Below, piece after piece: positions 42,933-52,238 of a stretch of DNA of 64,000 nucleotides; position 1 is the stretch's first letter, and each line of letters begins with the position of its first letter. The notes under the pieces are model-generated. The model ran no database searches and had not been told where the DNA came from. It saw nothing but the letters and a program-made list of their open reading frames with translations. Source of the stretch: Aquimarina algicola. GTDB taxonomy: Bacteria > Bacteroidota > Bacteroidia > Flavobacteriales > Flavobacteriaceae. The position numbers were made by a program, and so were the translations under genes. The stretch covers positions 62,001-126,000 of the forward strand of contig NZ_VFWZ01000008.1 in NCBI RefSeq assembly GCF_006443095.1, given 5' to 3'.

Positions 42933-44210
42933 TTATCTCACAGCTATAGGATAATCTTCACCACGACTTCTTACAGTTCCAGAAGTTCTAGGACCACTAC
43001 CTCTTGCATGCATGATTCCTGCTACGTGTGGCGAAGCCATAGAAGTACCGCTTAAAGTAGCGTAACCACCATTTAGATAAGTACTTGTAACGCTGCTTCC
43101 TGTAGCAATTACATCAATAGGATTCATATTGAAGTTAGAAAAAGATGAAAAACTACGACCGCATGTCATCGATGCAACTGTGTATATGTTAGTACCATTT
43201 ACGCAAGCAGGTTGATAACTAGCAGCATTTGCACTACTATTACCAGCAGCAATCGCTACTAAAGTACCTGAATTTCCTAGAGACAATAATGCATTACGGT
43301 AAGATGAATTACTAGAACAACCAGAACCAAAGAAACCTCCTAAGCTCAAGTTAGCAACATCTCCGGCAATATCATATCGCCCTACATGATTTATTCCTGC
43401 AAGAATTGTAGACGTACTACTACTACCACTACATCCAAAAACTCTCACTGGTACTACTGCTGCTCCTGCAGATACACCAACTACACCAACTCCATTATTA
43501 ATAGCTCCTGCTGTTCCTGCCACGTGTGTCCCATGACCATTACAATCATTTGGAGACCCTCCTACAAAAGATCTTGCATATGTAGAATTAGTAACTACAT
43601 TAAGATCAGGATGATCTAAATCAATACCACTATCGATTACCCAAATCCATTTGTCATTTTGAGAACCATCTGTAGAACCTCCAGCTCTAGATATTCCACA
43701 TGGTGTCTGCTGTGCCATCTTAGCATTGTTTTTTGATAAGATTTCTTCTACAGTAAACTCAGGTAATTGTACAACTCTATCATACTCAATAGCTGCTACA
43801 TTAGGATCTTTAGAGAGTTTTTGAAGCTCATCATCTCCTAGTTTGATAGCCATACCAGAAATTTTTGTAGTATAATAATCTAAGATTTTAGATTGATCCA
43901 AGCCATTGTCAGATAAAATAGTATTCATCTTGTTAATTGAAGCTTCAGAAATACCTCTTACAGATTTTGCTTTTGCTTCTCTACTGGTAAAAGAAGTCTT
44001 AGCAAGAACTTTTGAAGCTGGCTGGATTTCTGAATCTTTAAAAACTACAATGTACTGTCCGGGAATTATTTTTCCTTGTGTACTAGTAGGTTCTACGATA
44101 GATTCGATAACCCCATCTGAATCAGATACCTCTTCTGGATCATTTTGACAAGATGTCACAACTAGTGCTGAGAGTAAAGTACCCAAAGCTAATTTACTAA
44201 AAGTTTTCAT
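42933..44210 (-). CDS. Lipoprotein subtilisin-like serine protease (S8)
   Basis: 425 residues. Lipobox VVTSC (Cys21), I9-type inhibitor propeptide at about 50-150 (PGQYIVVFKDSEI, VAAIEYDRVVQLPEF), then the subtilase domain: Asp193 in VIDSGIDLDHPD, His226 in NGHGTHVAGT, oxyanion Asn in AIAAGNSS, and catalytic Ser near 390 in SGTSMASPHVAG. Cys-rich compared with classical subtilisins. Surface- or periplasm-attached general protease; a possible activator of the cytolysin-like protein encoded 5 kb away, by inference only. It is followed by a very short C-terminus, so there is no T9SS sorting domain. Confidence 0.9.
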   Translation of the reverse strand: MKTFSKLALGTLLSALVVTSCQNDPEEVSDSDGVIESIVEPTSTQGKIIPGQYIVVFKDSEIQPASKVLAKTSFTSREAKAKSVRGISEASINKMNTILSDNGLDQSKILDYYTTKISGMAIKLGDDELQKLSKDPNVAAIEYDRVVQLPEFTVEEILSKNNAKMAQQTPCGISRAGGSTDGSQNDKWIWVIDSGIDLDHPDLNVVTNSTYARSFVGGSPNDCNGHGTHVAGTAGAINNGVGVVGVSAGAAVVPVRVFGCSGSSSTSTILAGINHVGRYDIAGDVANLSLGGFFGSGCSSNSSYRNALLSLGNSGTLVAIAAGNSSANAASYQPACVNGTNIYTVASMTCGRSFSSFSNFNMNPIDVIATGSSVTSTYLNGGYATLSGTSMASPHVAGIMHARGSGPRTSGTVRSRGEDYPIAVR

Positions 44211-44582
44211 GTTGAATTAAATTTGTGTTAGACCATAAAATTATAAATTCATGACAAAATTGAACTAAGGTAAAACCACATGTAAATTGCAGTGAGTCAA
44301 AAAATTAAGAAGAAAGTTGTAAGTAAAGATTTTTATAATTGCAACTTTATTGCATTAGTAAAACCTTATTATAGCATAGTTTTAATAGGAAAAATCTTTC
44401 AAGTAAAACTTGTAAGAAAAGAAATAGATAAAGCTTAAAAATTTAACATAATTTAACGATTATTTAACTTAAATAAAATTAAAAAACAGGTGATAATTAT
44501 CTTTTTTCATAATTTTTCTTAAAAAATCAGTGTTAGAAATACTTTTAGATTTTTGTGTTTTATTAATCGTTACTTTTATTGG
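44211..44582. other. Divergent spacer between protease and zinc-linked operon
   Basis: AT-rich, no open frame of interest. It holds the candidate Zur box at 44337-44357 and a promoter for each side. Nothing else is recognised. Confidence 0.5.
44337..44357. promoter_or_regulatory. Candidate Zur box 2
   Basis: AATTGCAAC-TTTA-TTGCATTA matches the 39381 palindrome at 16 of 21 positions, including both TGCA cores. It lies 246 bp upstream of the small secreted protein gene and its ABC operon. Confidence 0.6.
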
Positions 44583-44894
44583 ATGATTGTCGGTTATTGG
44601 AAAAATAAAATTTCTTTATTCATTGTATTGACTTTTCTGCTTCTTAGAGTCGTTGATGCACATGCGTTCTCTCATTTTTCTGATGATAGTGATCAAATAC
44701 ATTGTGAGTTATGTGAAGTAATCTTGACTTCGAAACATCTTACACCTCTTATCAATGATAATTTTCAGGGCGTTGAACAAAAAAACGTAACGAATTTTCA
44801 AAGACATTTTATAAGTTTTTGTTACGAAACATCTCAATACTGTATTACACTTCCTGAAAGTATTCACAATAAACCTCCTCCTCAAAAAGAATAG
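44583..44894 (+). CDS. Small exported Cys/His protein (paralogue of 57247)
   Basis: 103 residues from the ATG at 44583 (the frame is open to a TTG at 44553). A hydrophobic segment ISLFIVLTFLLLRVVDAHAF is followed by HFSDDSDQIHCELCEVIL, with a CxxC pair flanked by His, and the tail ends NKPPPQKE. The minus-strand protein at 57247-57567 shares LLRVV..HAF.H, C..CE and NKPPP. The Cys/His site suggests metal binding in the periplasm; the upstream Zur-like box agrees. Family not named. Confidence 0.6.
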   Translation: MIVGYWKNKISLFIVLTFLLLRVVDAHAFSHFSDDSDQIHCELCEVILTSKHLTPLINDNFQGVEQKNVTNFQRHFISFCYETSQYCITLPESIHNKPPPQKE

Positions 44895-45156
44895 TATTTT
44901 TTGTTTACTTAGAAATATTCATTCACAATTCTATCAATACATTTTATCCTATGTTTTTGTGATAAATAAATGTGTTTAACCTGAGTTATCGAACCCTGAT
45001 GTAGTATCAGGATAATATTTCTACATCTATTACCTACAGTCTAGTTATATATTGAGTGATACAACATCTTTTACTGGTGTTCTGTATGCTTGATTTACTT
45101 GATTAATATGTTATACCTTATTTTTTCATGATTATATTAATGTAAATTCAGTCTAA

Positions 45157-45873
45157 ATGATTACTACAAACAACCTTACAAAAATATACAAAGATCAAAC
45201 AGCACTTGATCACTTGAATCTTCAAGTTAATGCAGGTGAAATTTATTGTTTGCTTGGTGCTAATGGTGCTGGTAAAACTACAACTATCAACCTTTTATTA
45301 GGGTTTATTGAACCAACTTCCGGAAGTGCTTTTATCAACGATCTTGATGTTTCTCAAAAAGCTAAAGAAACCAAAAAGTTTCTAGCCTATATTCCCGAAA
45401 ATTTAATGCTGTATCCTAGCTTAACTGCTGTTGAAAATTTGGATTACTTTTCTGGTATTGCAGGAAAAAAACTTTCAAAAAAAAATATATTCAATTTTTT
45501 AAAAGAAGCAGGATTACAAGAAGATGCTTTTGAAAAACGGATAGCTACTTTTTCGAAAGGAATGCGTCAAAAAGTAGGTATTGCCATTGCTCTTGCCAAA
45601 GATGCAAAGGTTCTGCTATTAGATGAACCTACCTCTGGCCTTGATCCAAAAGCTAGTAATGAATTCGGGCAGCTGCTTCACAAACTTTCTCAAAAAGGAG
45701 TAGCTACTTTGATGGCAACCCATGATTTGTTTAGAGCAAAAGAAGTAGCCACACGCATTGGTATTATGAAAGATGGTCAATTGAAAGAGGAGTTTATTGC
45801 CAAGGATATTTCTTTACTCAATTTAGAACAGAATTATTTGAATACTATGGAATATAAAGAGGTTACGCTATGA
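45157..45873 (+). CDS. ABC transporter ATPase
   Basis: 238 residues. Walker A LLGANGAGKTTT (about 32-43), signature FSKGMRQKVG, Walker B VLLLDEPTSGLDP, H-loop MATHD. Type of the CcmA/ABC-2 exporters. It forms an operon with two DUF3526 permeases (4-bp overlap with the next gene) and a DUF5916 outer-membrane protein. Cargo unknown. Confidence 0.92.
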   Translation: MITTNNLTKIYKDQTALDHLNLQVNAGEIYCLLGANGAGKTTTINLLLGFIEPTSGSAFINDLDVSQKAKETKKFLAYIPENLMLYPSLTAVENLDYFSGIAGKKLSKKNIFNFLKEAGLQEDAFEKRIATFSKGMRQKVGIAIALAKDAKVLLLDEPTSGLDPKASNEFGQLLHKLSQKGVATLMATHDLFRAKEVATRIGIMKDGQLKEEFIAKDISLLNLEQNYLNTMEYKEVTL

Positions 45874-47276
45874 TTAGAAAAACATTTATTAAAGAAAGTA
45901 AAGAGCTTTTTCGTGATGGTCGTATACGAATCGCAACAATTATTGTGGTGTTATTGATAGGAGTATCCATATGGATCAGTGCACAGCAATATCAAAATAT
46001 TAATGAACAATATAAAGTGTCTAAAACAGCCGAACGTGCTATATGGGATAATCAAGGAGAAAAAAATCCTCACTCTGCGGCACATTATGGAACTTATGCT
46101 TTTAAACCAAAATACCCTTTGTCATTGGTTGATCAAGGAGTAGATAAATATGCGGGGAGTTCTATTTTTCTAGAAGCGCACAAGCGCAATGAAGCTCAAT
46201 TCAGTATTGCAGCAGATCAAACAGGATTGGCACGCTTCGGAGATTTGACACCGGATTTTATGCTCTTATTTATAATGCCATTATTGATTATTCTTTTAGG
46301 ATATAATAGTTTTACAAAAGAAAATGAGATGGGAACACTTACTTTATTAAAAAGTCAAGGGATTTCTTATAAAAAATGGATATTTGGTAAATGGGCAGCT
46401 CTTTTTCTTCCTGTTTTTGTATTGACCGTTGTACTGTTTTTGATCGCAGGTTTTATTTTATCAAACTTAAAAGATTTTGGGGTTTTTGAATGGAGTTCTT
46501 TGTTGTGGATGTTTATTATTTATACAACATATTATATCATATTTATCAATCTCATATTGTTTATTTCTGCTAAAGCAAAAAAATCCGGAATTTCTCTAGT
46601 TGTATCATTATCTTTTTGGATTTTGGCATGTTTAGCTGTGCCCAAAGCTGCTAGCAATATTGCTGAAGACACACATCCATATCCTACCCGACAAGAGTTT
46701 GCGGCTAATGTTCTTAAAGACAAAAAACAAGGTCTTGATGGGCATAACCCCTGGAGTAAGGAAGCTAAATTATTAGAAAAAAATGTATTAGCCGAACATA
46801 ATGTGGATAGCCTGCATAAACTTCCATTTAATTTTGATGCGTATCGAATGCAAAAAGGAGAGGAGCATGAAGCAGAAATATATTTTAAACATTACAACCA
46901 CCTTAAAGATCAATTTATAAAACAATCTAGGGTTTATAAAAGATTAGCAACTTTTTCCCCCTATTTACCTACCCGATTTATGAGTATGGCTATTGCTCAT
47001 ACTGATTATGCAACACATTGGAATTTTGCAGATGCGGCAGAAAACTATCGTATCGCAACTCAAAAATTTCTAAACGATGATTTTGCTAAGAACTCAACTT
47101 ATGGCAATTGGGGATATCAAGCAGATTCCGATTTTTGGAAAAAGCTACCTGCTTTTGAATATTCACCAACCAAACTGACCACAGTGTTGTCAGAAAATAC
47201 AGCTAACCTAAGTGTTTTAGGCTGCTGGTTTATAGGTTCTTTTGCTTTACTATTATTCATCAAAAAAATTAGATAA
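45870..47276 (+). CDS. ABC permease, DUF3526 family (1)
   Basis: 468 residues. An N-terminal helix (IATIIVVLLIGVSIWISAQQ), a periplasmic region of about 100 residues, then a cluster of helices (DFMLLFIMPLLIILLGYNSF, WAALFLPVFVLTVVLFLIAG, YYIIFINLILFISAKAKKSG) and a last helix at the C-terminus, with a second large soluble loop between. TKENEMGTLTLLKSQG is the cytoplasmic loop typical of ABC-2 permeases. ATGA overlap with the ATPase and 1-bp overlap with the next permease show tight coupling. Confidence 0.85.
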   Translation: MIRKTFIKESKELFRDGRIRIATIIVVLLIGVSIWISAQQYQNINEQYKVSKTAERAIWDNQGEKNPHSAAHYGTYAFKPKYPLSLVDQGVDKYAGSSIFLEAHKRNEAQFSIAADQTGLARFGDLTPDFMLLFIMPLLIILLGYNSFTKENEMGTLTLLKSQGISYKKWIFGKWAALFLPVFVLTVVLFLIAGFILSNLKDFGVFEWSSLLWMFIIYTTYYIIFINLILFISAKAKKSGISLVVSLSFWILACLAVPKAASNIAEDTHPYPTRQEFAANVLKDKKQGLDGHNPWSKEAKLLEKNVLAEHNVDSLHKLPFNFDAYRMQKGEEHEAEIYFKHYNHLKDQFIKQSRVYKRLATFSPYLPTRFMSMAIAHTDYATHWNFADAAENYRIATQKFLNDDFAKNSTYGNWGYQADSDFWKKLPAFEYSPTKLTTVLSENTANLSVLGCWFIGSFALLLFIKKIR

Positions 47277-48709
47277 TGTTTTCATATAATTTTAAATACG
47301 AGTTAAAGTTACTTTTACGAAGTAAATGGATACAATTACTAAGTATTATTTTATTACTATTATTTGGATTCTCTGCTTATAACGGAAAAGAAAAAGTAAT
47401 AAAGAGAGAAGCAGATATTACAGCTGCCAAAAATGAGGTGAAAGAAAATGATCAAATGATGCTTCAATTGTTGGATTCTGTAGAAAAAGGAATGCAGGTT
47501 AGTGTTTCGAGATGGACAATTCCAACGAGTCCCATGGTTATTGGTAACTACTATCCGCGTGTAGCTGCTATGCAACCACAAGCTATGACATTTATTGCAA
47601 CAGGGCAATCAGACATTTTTACACATTATGTCAAACCCAAAGTAACCGGAGATGATTTTGCTTTGAACTTTACAGAGATGACCAGTCCGGTTCAGTTGCT
47701 ATTTGGTAGTTTTGATTTATCCTTTGTTATTGTGTATTTACTCCCTTTACTTATTATTGCTTTTTCATATAATGTACTTTCTTCAGAAAAAGAAAGTGGT
47801 TCATTAAGACTATTAGCATCTCAGCCTATTAGGGTTCAAGATTGGGTATCACAAAAGCTTTTTTTACGCTTTTTTTGGTTGTCATTACTCATCATTCTTT
47901 CTTTATGTCTTACTTTTTTAATTTTTGGTATCGAATGGTTTTCAGTTTTTAACTCGTTCTTGTCATTAGTTGCGATTATATTAGCGTATATGCTTTTCTG
48001 GTTTGCGCTGGCCTTTTTGGTAAATCTTTGGGTTGGTGATTCTGCAAAAAATGCAATTTCATTATTAGGATTGTGGGTACTTTTTGTATTACTAGCTCCA
48101 TCAGTACTAAACCAATTAAGTACTACATTGTACCCTATGCCTTCACGTACGTTGATGATAAATGAAATGAGAGAATTAAAAGCTGAAGTTTCTAAAAAAC
48201 AAGATAAAATTCTAGACAATTTTCTAAGAGATCATCCTGAATATGCAATCAATGATACAACACAAACACGTGGGTTTTATCATCGCTATATGGCTTCTCA
48301 ACAGCTCGTTAAACAAGAATTGAACCCTGTGCTTACAGGGTATGAAAACCAATTGCAAAAGCAACAAGCCTGGCTAGAAAAGTTGAAATGGATTTCTCCT
48401 GCAATTACAGTTCAAGAATCATTAAATAAAATGGCAGGTGCTTCTACCGGAGATTATGAGCATTTTAGAAAACAAGTTGTTGATTTTGCAGAAACCTGGA
48501 GAAGTTTTTTGACTCCTTTTCTTTATAATAATAAGGATTTTACTCAAAAAGATTATTCTGCTCTTCCTCAGTTTATATTTCAACCCAAGCCAAAATCATC
48601 ACAATTTGTAGTTTCTGGTATTCTTTTGATCGTATCAATGTTACTTTTTGGAGTGGGATTTGTTCTTTCAAAAAAAGTAAAAGAAGAAATGATGCTAAAA
48701 CCATTTTGA
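47276..48709 (+). CDS. ABC permease, DUF3526 family (2)
   Basis: 477 residues, same architecture as the preceding permease: an N-terminal helix WIQLLSIILLLLFGFSAYNG, periplasmic loop, SFVIVYLLPLLIIAFSYNVL, SEKESGSLRLLASQPI (cytoplasmic loop), further helices and a C-terminal FVVSGILLIVSMLLFGVGFV. The two probably form a heterodimer with the ATPase. Such permease pairs are frequently next to TonB receptors in Bacteroidota. Confidence 0.85.
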   Translation: MFSYNFKYELKLLLRSKWIQLLSIILLLLFGFSAYNGKEKVIKREADITAAKNEVKENDQMMLQLLDSVEKGMQVSVSRWTIPTSPMVIGNYYPRVAAMQPQAMTFIATGQSDIFTHYVKPKVTGDDFALNFTEMTSPVQLLFGSFDLSFVIVYLLPLLIIAFSYNVLSSEKESGSLRLLASQPIRVQDWVSQKLFLRFFWLSLLIILSLCLTFLIFGIEWFSVFNSFLSLVAIILAYMLFWFALAFLVNLWVGDSAKNAISLLGLWVLFVLLAPSVLNQLSTTLYPMPSRTLMINEMRELKAEVSKKQDKILDNFLRDHPEYAINDTTQTRGFYHRYMASQQLVKQELNPVLTGYENQLQKQQAWLEKLKWISPAITVQESLNKMAGASTGDYEHFRKQVVDFAETWRSFLTPFLYNNKDFTQKDYSALPQFIFQPKPKSSQFVVSGILLIVSMLLFGVGFVLSKKVKEEMMLKPF

Positions 48710-48710
48710 T

Positions 48711-50921
48711 ATGAAGTATTATATAATGACTTCTTTCTTTTTATTTCAATTAGCGCTTTTCGGACAACAAAACAAAGTTGATAATTTTCCTCCTCCTGAG
48801 AAGTCTCAAGAAATCAAAGCTACTAGAACTATAGGGAAAATAAGTATAGATGGGAAGCTGGATGAAGCAGATTGGAAAAATGCAGAGGAGATCACTGACT
48901 TTTTTAGAGTAGAACCGGTGCAAGGAGGAGCGATTAAGAATCCTACAACGGTTCGAGTACTCTATGATAGTAAATATTTGTACTTTGGGGTTTTTGCATC
49001 AGATTCACTAGGTAAAAAGGGGGTTCGGATGCAAGACCTGAGACGTGATTTTGATAGTGGAGAAAACGATGTGTTTGGGATACAAATTGATGCCCAGAAT
49101 ACTAAGCAATATGCAGCCTCTTTTCAAACGACTCCCTACGGTAATCAACTAGATCTTCAGAGTTTTAATGATAATAATACAGATAGGGATTGGAATGCGT
49201 TATGGAGTGTTCGAACACAGCGAACAGATGATGGATATTATGCTGAATTTGCGATTCCTTTCAAATCCATACGGTATGATAAGCCTGTAGAAGGGATTCC
49301 TACTGAATGGGGTATTACTTTTTATCGTTTGGCACGAAAAGACTTTGAAAAAACTGTTTTTCCTGCAATTCCTCAATCTTTTTCACAAAATAGGATGGTA
49401 TATGCGGCTAAGCTTACGGGTTTAGAAGTTCCGCCTCCATCTGCCAATATTCGTATTGAACCATATGCCTTATATCAATATGATGAAAATAAAACCGGTA
49501 CTGTAATCGCAGATAAATTGAGTGAACCCAAAATTGGAGGTGATGTAAAATGGGCGATTAATCCCAATGCGGTTTTAGACCTTACGATTAATACAGATTT
49601 TGCGCAAGCAGATGTTGATAGAGCTGTAAATAACCTCGAACGGTTTAATATTTTTTTTCCCGAGAGACGTCAATTCTTTTTAGAAAACTCTGGCATTTGG
49701 GCAGGAGGAGGAAACTCACAATTGCGTCCTTTCTTTAGTAGAACTATAGGGTTAGAAAATACATTTAATGCTGCTCCCGCGCCTCTCGATGTAGGAGGCA
49801 GGTACACTGATAGAAATGAAAACCGAACCATTGCCGCGTTAGCTGTTCGACAGCGTGATACAGACAACAGCCCTGCCAGTACATTTGGAGTTGCAAGATA
49901 TACTCAAAATTATGGAAAAGAAAATAATGTAGGGGCTATGGTTACGTATAGATTAGACGATTCATCTAGTGATTTGGGGATTGCTTCTCAAAACAATACA
50001 ACTATTTCTATCGATGGCTTTATTCGTCCCAAAAGTGAAATCACGCTTTCTTATTTATTATCTACCTCATTAGATAGTGAAACAGGAGATACCGGTTACT
50101 CAGGAAGAGTATTTGCAGGAGCAAGAACTAATAAATACTACTTAGGATACGCAAACACTTTTGTTAGTGATGCATATACGCCGGATATGGGGTTTGTATT
50201 TCAAAAAGATGTGATGTACCATAGTCCAGGAGGATATGCAATTTTACGCCCCAAATGGTTACCTTTTGTAAGAAGATGGGATCCAGGAGTATTTTTTAAT
50301 TATTATCACGATTTTGAGGATTTCGGTACTTTTCAGCAAGCAAATCTGTATGTCTTTCCTATTTATACCTGGTTTAAAGATAATAGTTTTATCGAAGCTT
50401 CTTTTACGCCTACCTGGCAGAATATAAATTTTAATTTTGCTCCTTTAGGTCTTGAAATTGAAGAAAAAGAATATCGCTACACCAGATTTTTATTACGATA
50501 TAATACAGACCAATCCAAAAAGTTGTCGGGGTCTATCCAGTATGATTTTGGAAATTTTTACAACGGAACACGTAGTACAGTTATAGCAGGCTTACGCTAT
50601 GCGCCATTTCCTCATGTTGCAATATCCGCAGATTATGAACATAATAATATCAATGGAGTCGGAATTTTACAACAAGATTTGGATACCGATTTATATACGG
50701 CCAGCCTTAGACTTGCTTTAAATCCTAGAGTTCAGTTGTCTACCTTTTATCAATATAATAGTTTTGATGAACAAGGTAGATGGAATATACGATTTAGTTG
50801 GGAATACATGCCTTTGTCATTTATTTATCTAGTGTTTAATGATACACAAACTGATGTTTTTGATCCTATGCAGCAAAATACTCAGTTTATTAGTAAGATT
50901 ACTTTTTTGAAACAATTTTAG
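48711..50921 (+). CDS. DUF5916 outer-membrane protein with CBM9-like domain
   Basis: 736 residues. Signal peptide IMTSFFLFQLALFGQQ; N-terminal CBM9-like domain (about 40-230: KISIDGKLDEADWKNAEEIT, VLYDSKYLYFGVFASDS); then a long beta-rich region of 16 or so strands ending in aromatic-Phe (FLKQF), which is the outer-membrane beta-barrel signal. It starts 1 bp after the second permease gene. Such proteins are common in Bacteroidota with no proven function; a role in export or uptake with the ABC system is inferred. Confidence 0.82.
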   Translation: MKYYIMTSFFLFQLALFGQQNKVDNFPPPEKSQEIKATRTIGKISIDGKLDEADWKNAEEITDFFRVEPVQGGAIKNPTTVRVLYDSKYLYFGVFASDSLGKKGVRMQDLRRDFDSGENDVFGIQIDAQNTKQYAASFQTTPYGNQLDLQSFNDNNTDRDWNALWSVRTQRTDDGYYAEFAIPFKSIRYDKPVEGIPTEWGITFYRLARKDFEKTVFPAIPQSFSQNRMVYAAKLTGLEVPPPSANIRIEPYALYQYDENKTGTVIADKLSEPKIGGDVKWAINPNAVLDLTINTDFAQADVDRAVNNLERFNIFFPERRQFFLENSGIWAGGGNSQLRPFFSRTIGLENTFNAAPAPLDVGGRYTDRNENRTIAALAVRQRDTDNSPASTFGVARYTQNYGKENNVGAMVTYRLDDSSSDLGIASQNNTTISIDGFIRPKSEITLSYLLSTSLDSETGDTGYSGRVFAGARTNKYYLGYANTFVSDAYTPDMGFVFQKDVMYHSPGGYAILRPKWLPFVRRWDPGVFFNYYHDFEDFGTFQQANLYVFPIYTWFKDNSFIEASFTPTWQNINFNFAPLGLEIEEKEYRYTRFLLRYNTDQSKKLSGSIQYDFGNFYNGTRSTVIAGLRYAPFPHVAISADYEHNNINGVGILQQDLDTDLYTASLRLALNPRVQLSTFYQYNSFDEQGRWNIRFSWEYMPLSFIYLVFNDTQTDVFDPMQQNTQFISKITFLKQF

Positions 50922-50947
50922 CAGACTGATTTTAACGGTTTAATTAT

Positions 50948-50968
50948 TAATGCACTTTTGTTGCTTTA
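50948..50968. promoter_or_regulatory. Candidate Zur box 3
   Basis: TAATGCA-CTTTT-GTTGCTTTA matches the 39381 palindrome at 14 of 21 positions; the GTTGC half is intact, the left half has one core change. It lies 50 bp upstream of the merC-folE pair. Confidence 0.5.
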
Positions 50969-51017
50969 GTGAAAATAATGGTATATTTGCCCAAGTCTAA
51001 ATTAAAATATAATTCTT

Positions 51018-51419
51018 TTGAATTTACTAAATATACAAAGCAAGTCAGACGCTTTAGGGATGATAGCAAGTAGCCTATGTTTATTACACTGTTTGATAAC
51101 TCCTTTTCTGTTTATGGCTCATGCCGGGACGACAATGTTTCAAGATACACATTCTATTTGGTGGAAATCTTTAGATATAGTTTTCTTAGGACTTTCTTTT
51201 ATTGCTATCAGCAGGTCTGTGAAAACAACTGCAAAACCAAAAATGAAATATGCTTTTTGGACAAGTTGGGTTTTGTTATTCATAATTGTGATGAATGAAA
51301 AACTATCTGTATTTTCTTTACCAGAACAAACAATATATCCGGTCTCACTTTTACTAGTTGCACTACATTTTTATAATCTAAAGTATTGTCAATGTAAAGA
51401 AGAGTGTTGTGAAAATTAA
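51018..51419 (+). CDS. MerC-domain membrane protein
   Basis: 133 residues from a TTG start (51018; no upstream ATG fits, and the TTG gives the usual length). The MerC hallmark CLLHCLITP near 21-29 and four hydrophobic helices, ending in a Cys-rich tail KYCQCKEECCEN. MerC-type proteins transport metal ions across the inner membrane; in Zur regulons of Bacteroidota they are zinc-linked. It lies 15 bp before folE. Confidence 0.8.
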   Translation: MNLLNIQSKSDALGMIASSLCLLHCLITPFLFMAHAGTTMFQDTHSIWWKSLDIVFLGLSFIAISRSVKTTAKPKMKYAFWTSWVLLFIIVMNEKLSVFSLPEQTIYPVSLLLVALHFYNLKYCQCKEECCEN

Positions 51420-51434
51420 ATTAAAACATCAAGA

Positions 51435-52103
51435 ATGAATTTAGAAGAGATAGAATCAATAGGTGATGCTCATATTTCTGGCAATATAGAAACTCCATTA
51501 CGAAGTGATGCTTTTGAGAAATCTGATGATGATAAGATTAAAAATATTCAATATCATTTTTCAGAAATAATGAAGGAACTTGGACTTGATTTGACAGATG
51601 ATAGCCTTTCTGGAACTCCTTATCGGTTTGCTAAAATGTATGTAAAAGAACTTTTTTATGGTCTAAATCCCCAAAACCGTCCTAACATTTCTACTTTTGA
51701 TAATAAATATGGGTATGAAAAAATATTGGTAGAGCAAAACATTTCTATCGATTCATCATGCGAGCATCATTTTTTACCCATAGTTGGTAATGCTCATGTT
51801 GGATATATACCAAAAGACAAAGTAGTGGGGTTGTCAAAAATAAATCGACTTGTCGATTATTATGCGCATCGTCCACAAGTCCAAGAACGGCTTTGCTTAC
51901 AAATTCTAAAAGACTTACAGCAAACTTTGGGCACAGACGATGTTATTGTGGTTGTAAATGCAAAGCATCTTTGTGTTTCTTCTAGAGGAATTAAAGATAA
52001 AAATAGTTTTACCACTACAGTAGAGTATGGGGGGCAGTTTACAGAACCTTCTATTAGAAATGAATTTTTTGATATTATCAATAAGTCGGTTGACTTATCC
52101 TAA
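51435..52103 (+). CDS. folE: GTP cyclohydrolase I
   Basis: 222 residues, full length. Zinc ligands Cys109 and His112 (SSCEHHFLPIVGNAHVGYIP) and Cys180 (HLCVSSRGIKD); SGTPYRFAKMYVKELF and the KINRLVDYYAHRPQVQERL helix are typical. It makes dihydroneopterin triphosphate from GTP, the first step to folate. It looks like a zinc-type FolE (all three ligands present), placed with merC behind a Zur-like box, so it is perhaps a paralogue for low-zinc conditions. Confidence 0.93.
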   Translation: MNLEEIESIGDAHISGNIETPLRSDAFEKSDDDKIKNIQYHFSEIMKELGLDLTDDSLSGTPYRFAKMYVKELFYGLNPQNRPNISTFDNKYGYEKILVEQNISIDSSCEHHFLPIVGNAHVGYIPKDKVVGLSKINRLVDYYAHRPQVQERLCLQILKDLQQTLGTDDVIVVVNAKHLCVSSRGIKDKNSFTTTVEYGGQFTEPSIRNEFFDIINKSVDLS

Positions 52104-52168
52104 ATACTTTTTTATTAAAAACTTAAAGAGAAAAATTAGTCTATTCTTTATTAGTAACACTATCCATC

Positions 52169-52206
52169 AAAAAAATCCCTGAAAATTTATTTTTCAGGGA
52201 TTTTTA
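52169..52206. terminator. Bidirectional terminator, folE / AztD-like gene
   Basis: AAAAATCCCTGAAAA and TTTTCAGGGATTTTT (52171-52205) form a perfect stem with A-run and T-run on both sides, placed between convergent genes. Confidence 0.85.
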
Positions 52207-52238
52207 AATTGACAAAAGCCAATGTAATAACTAAAGTT

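Noticed and set aside
43386..43619. Thr/Cys-rich frame opposite the subtilase gene
   Set aside because: Antisense shadow of the protease; the TTTTTT-like composition reflects Gly/Ser/Val codons on the other strand.
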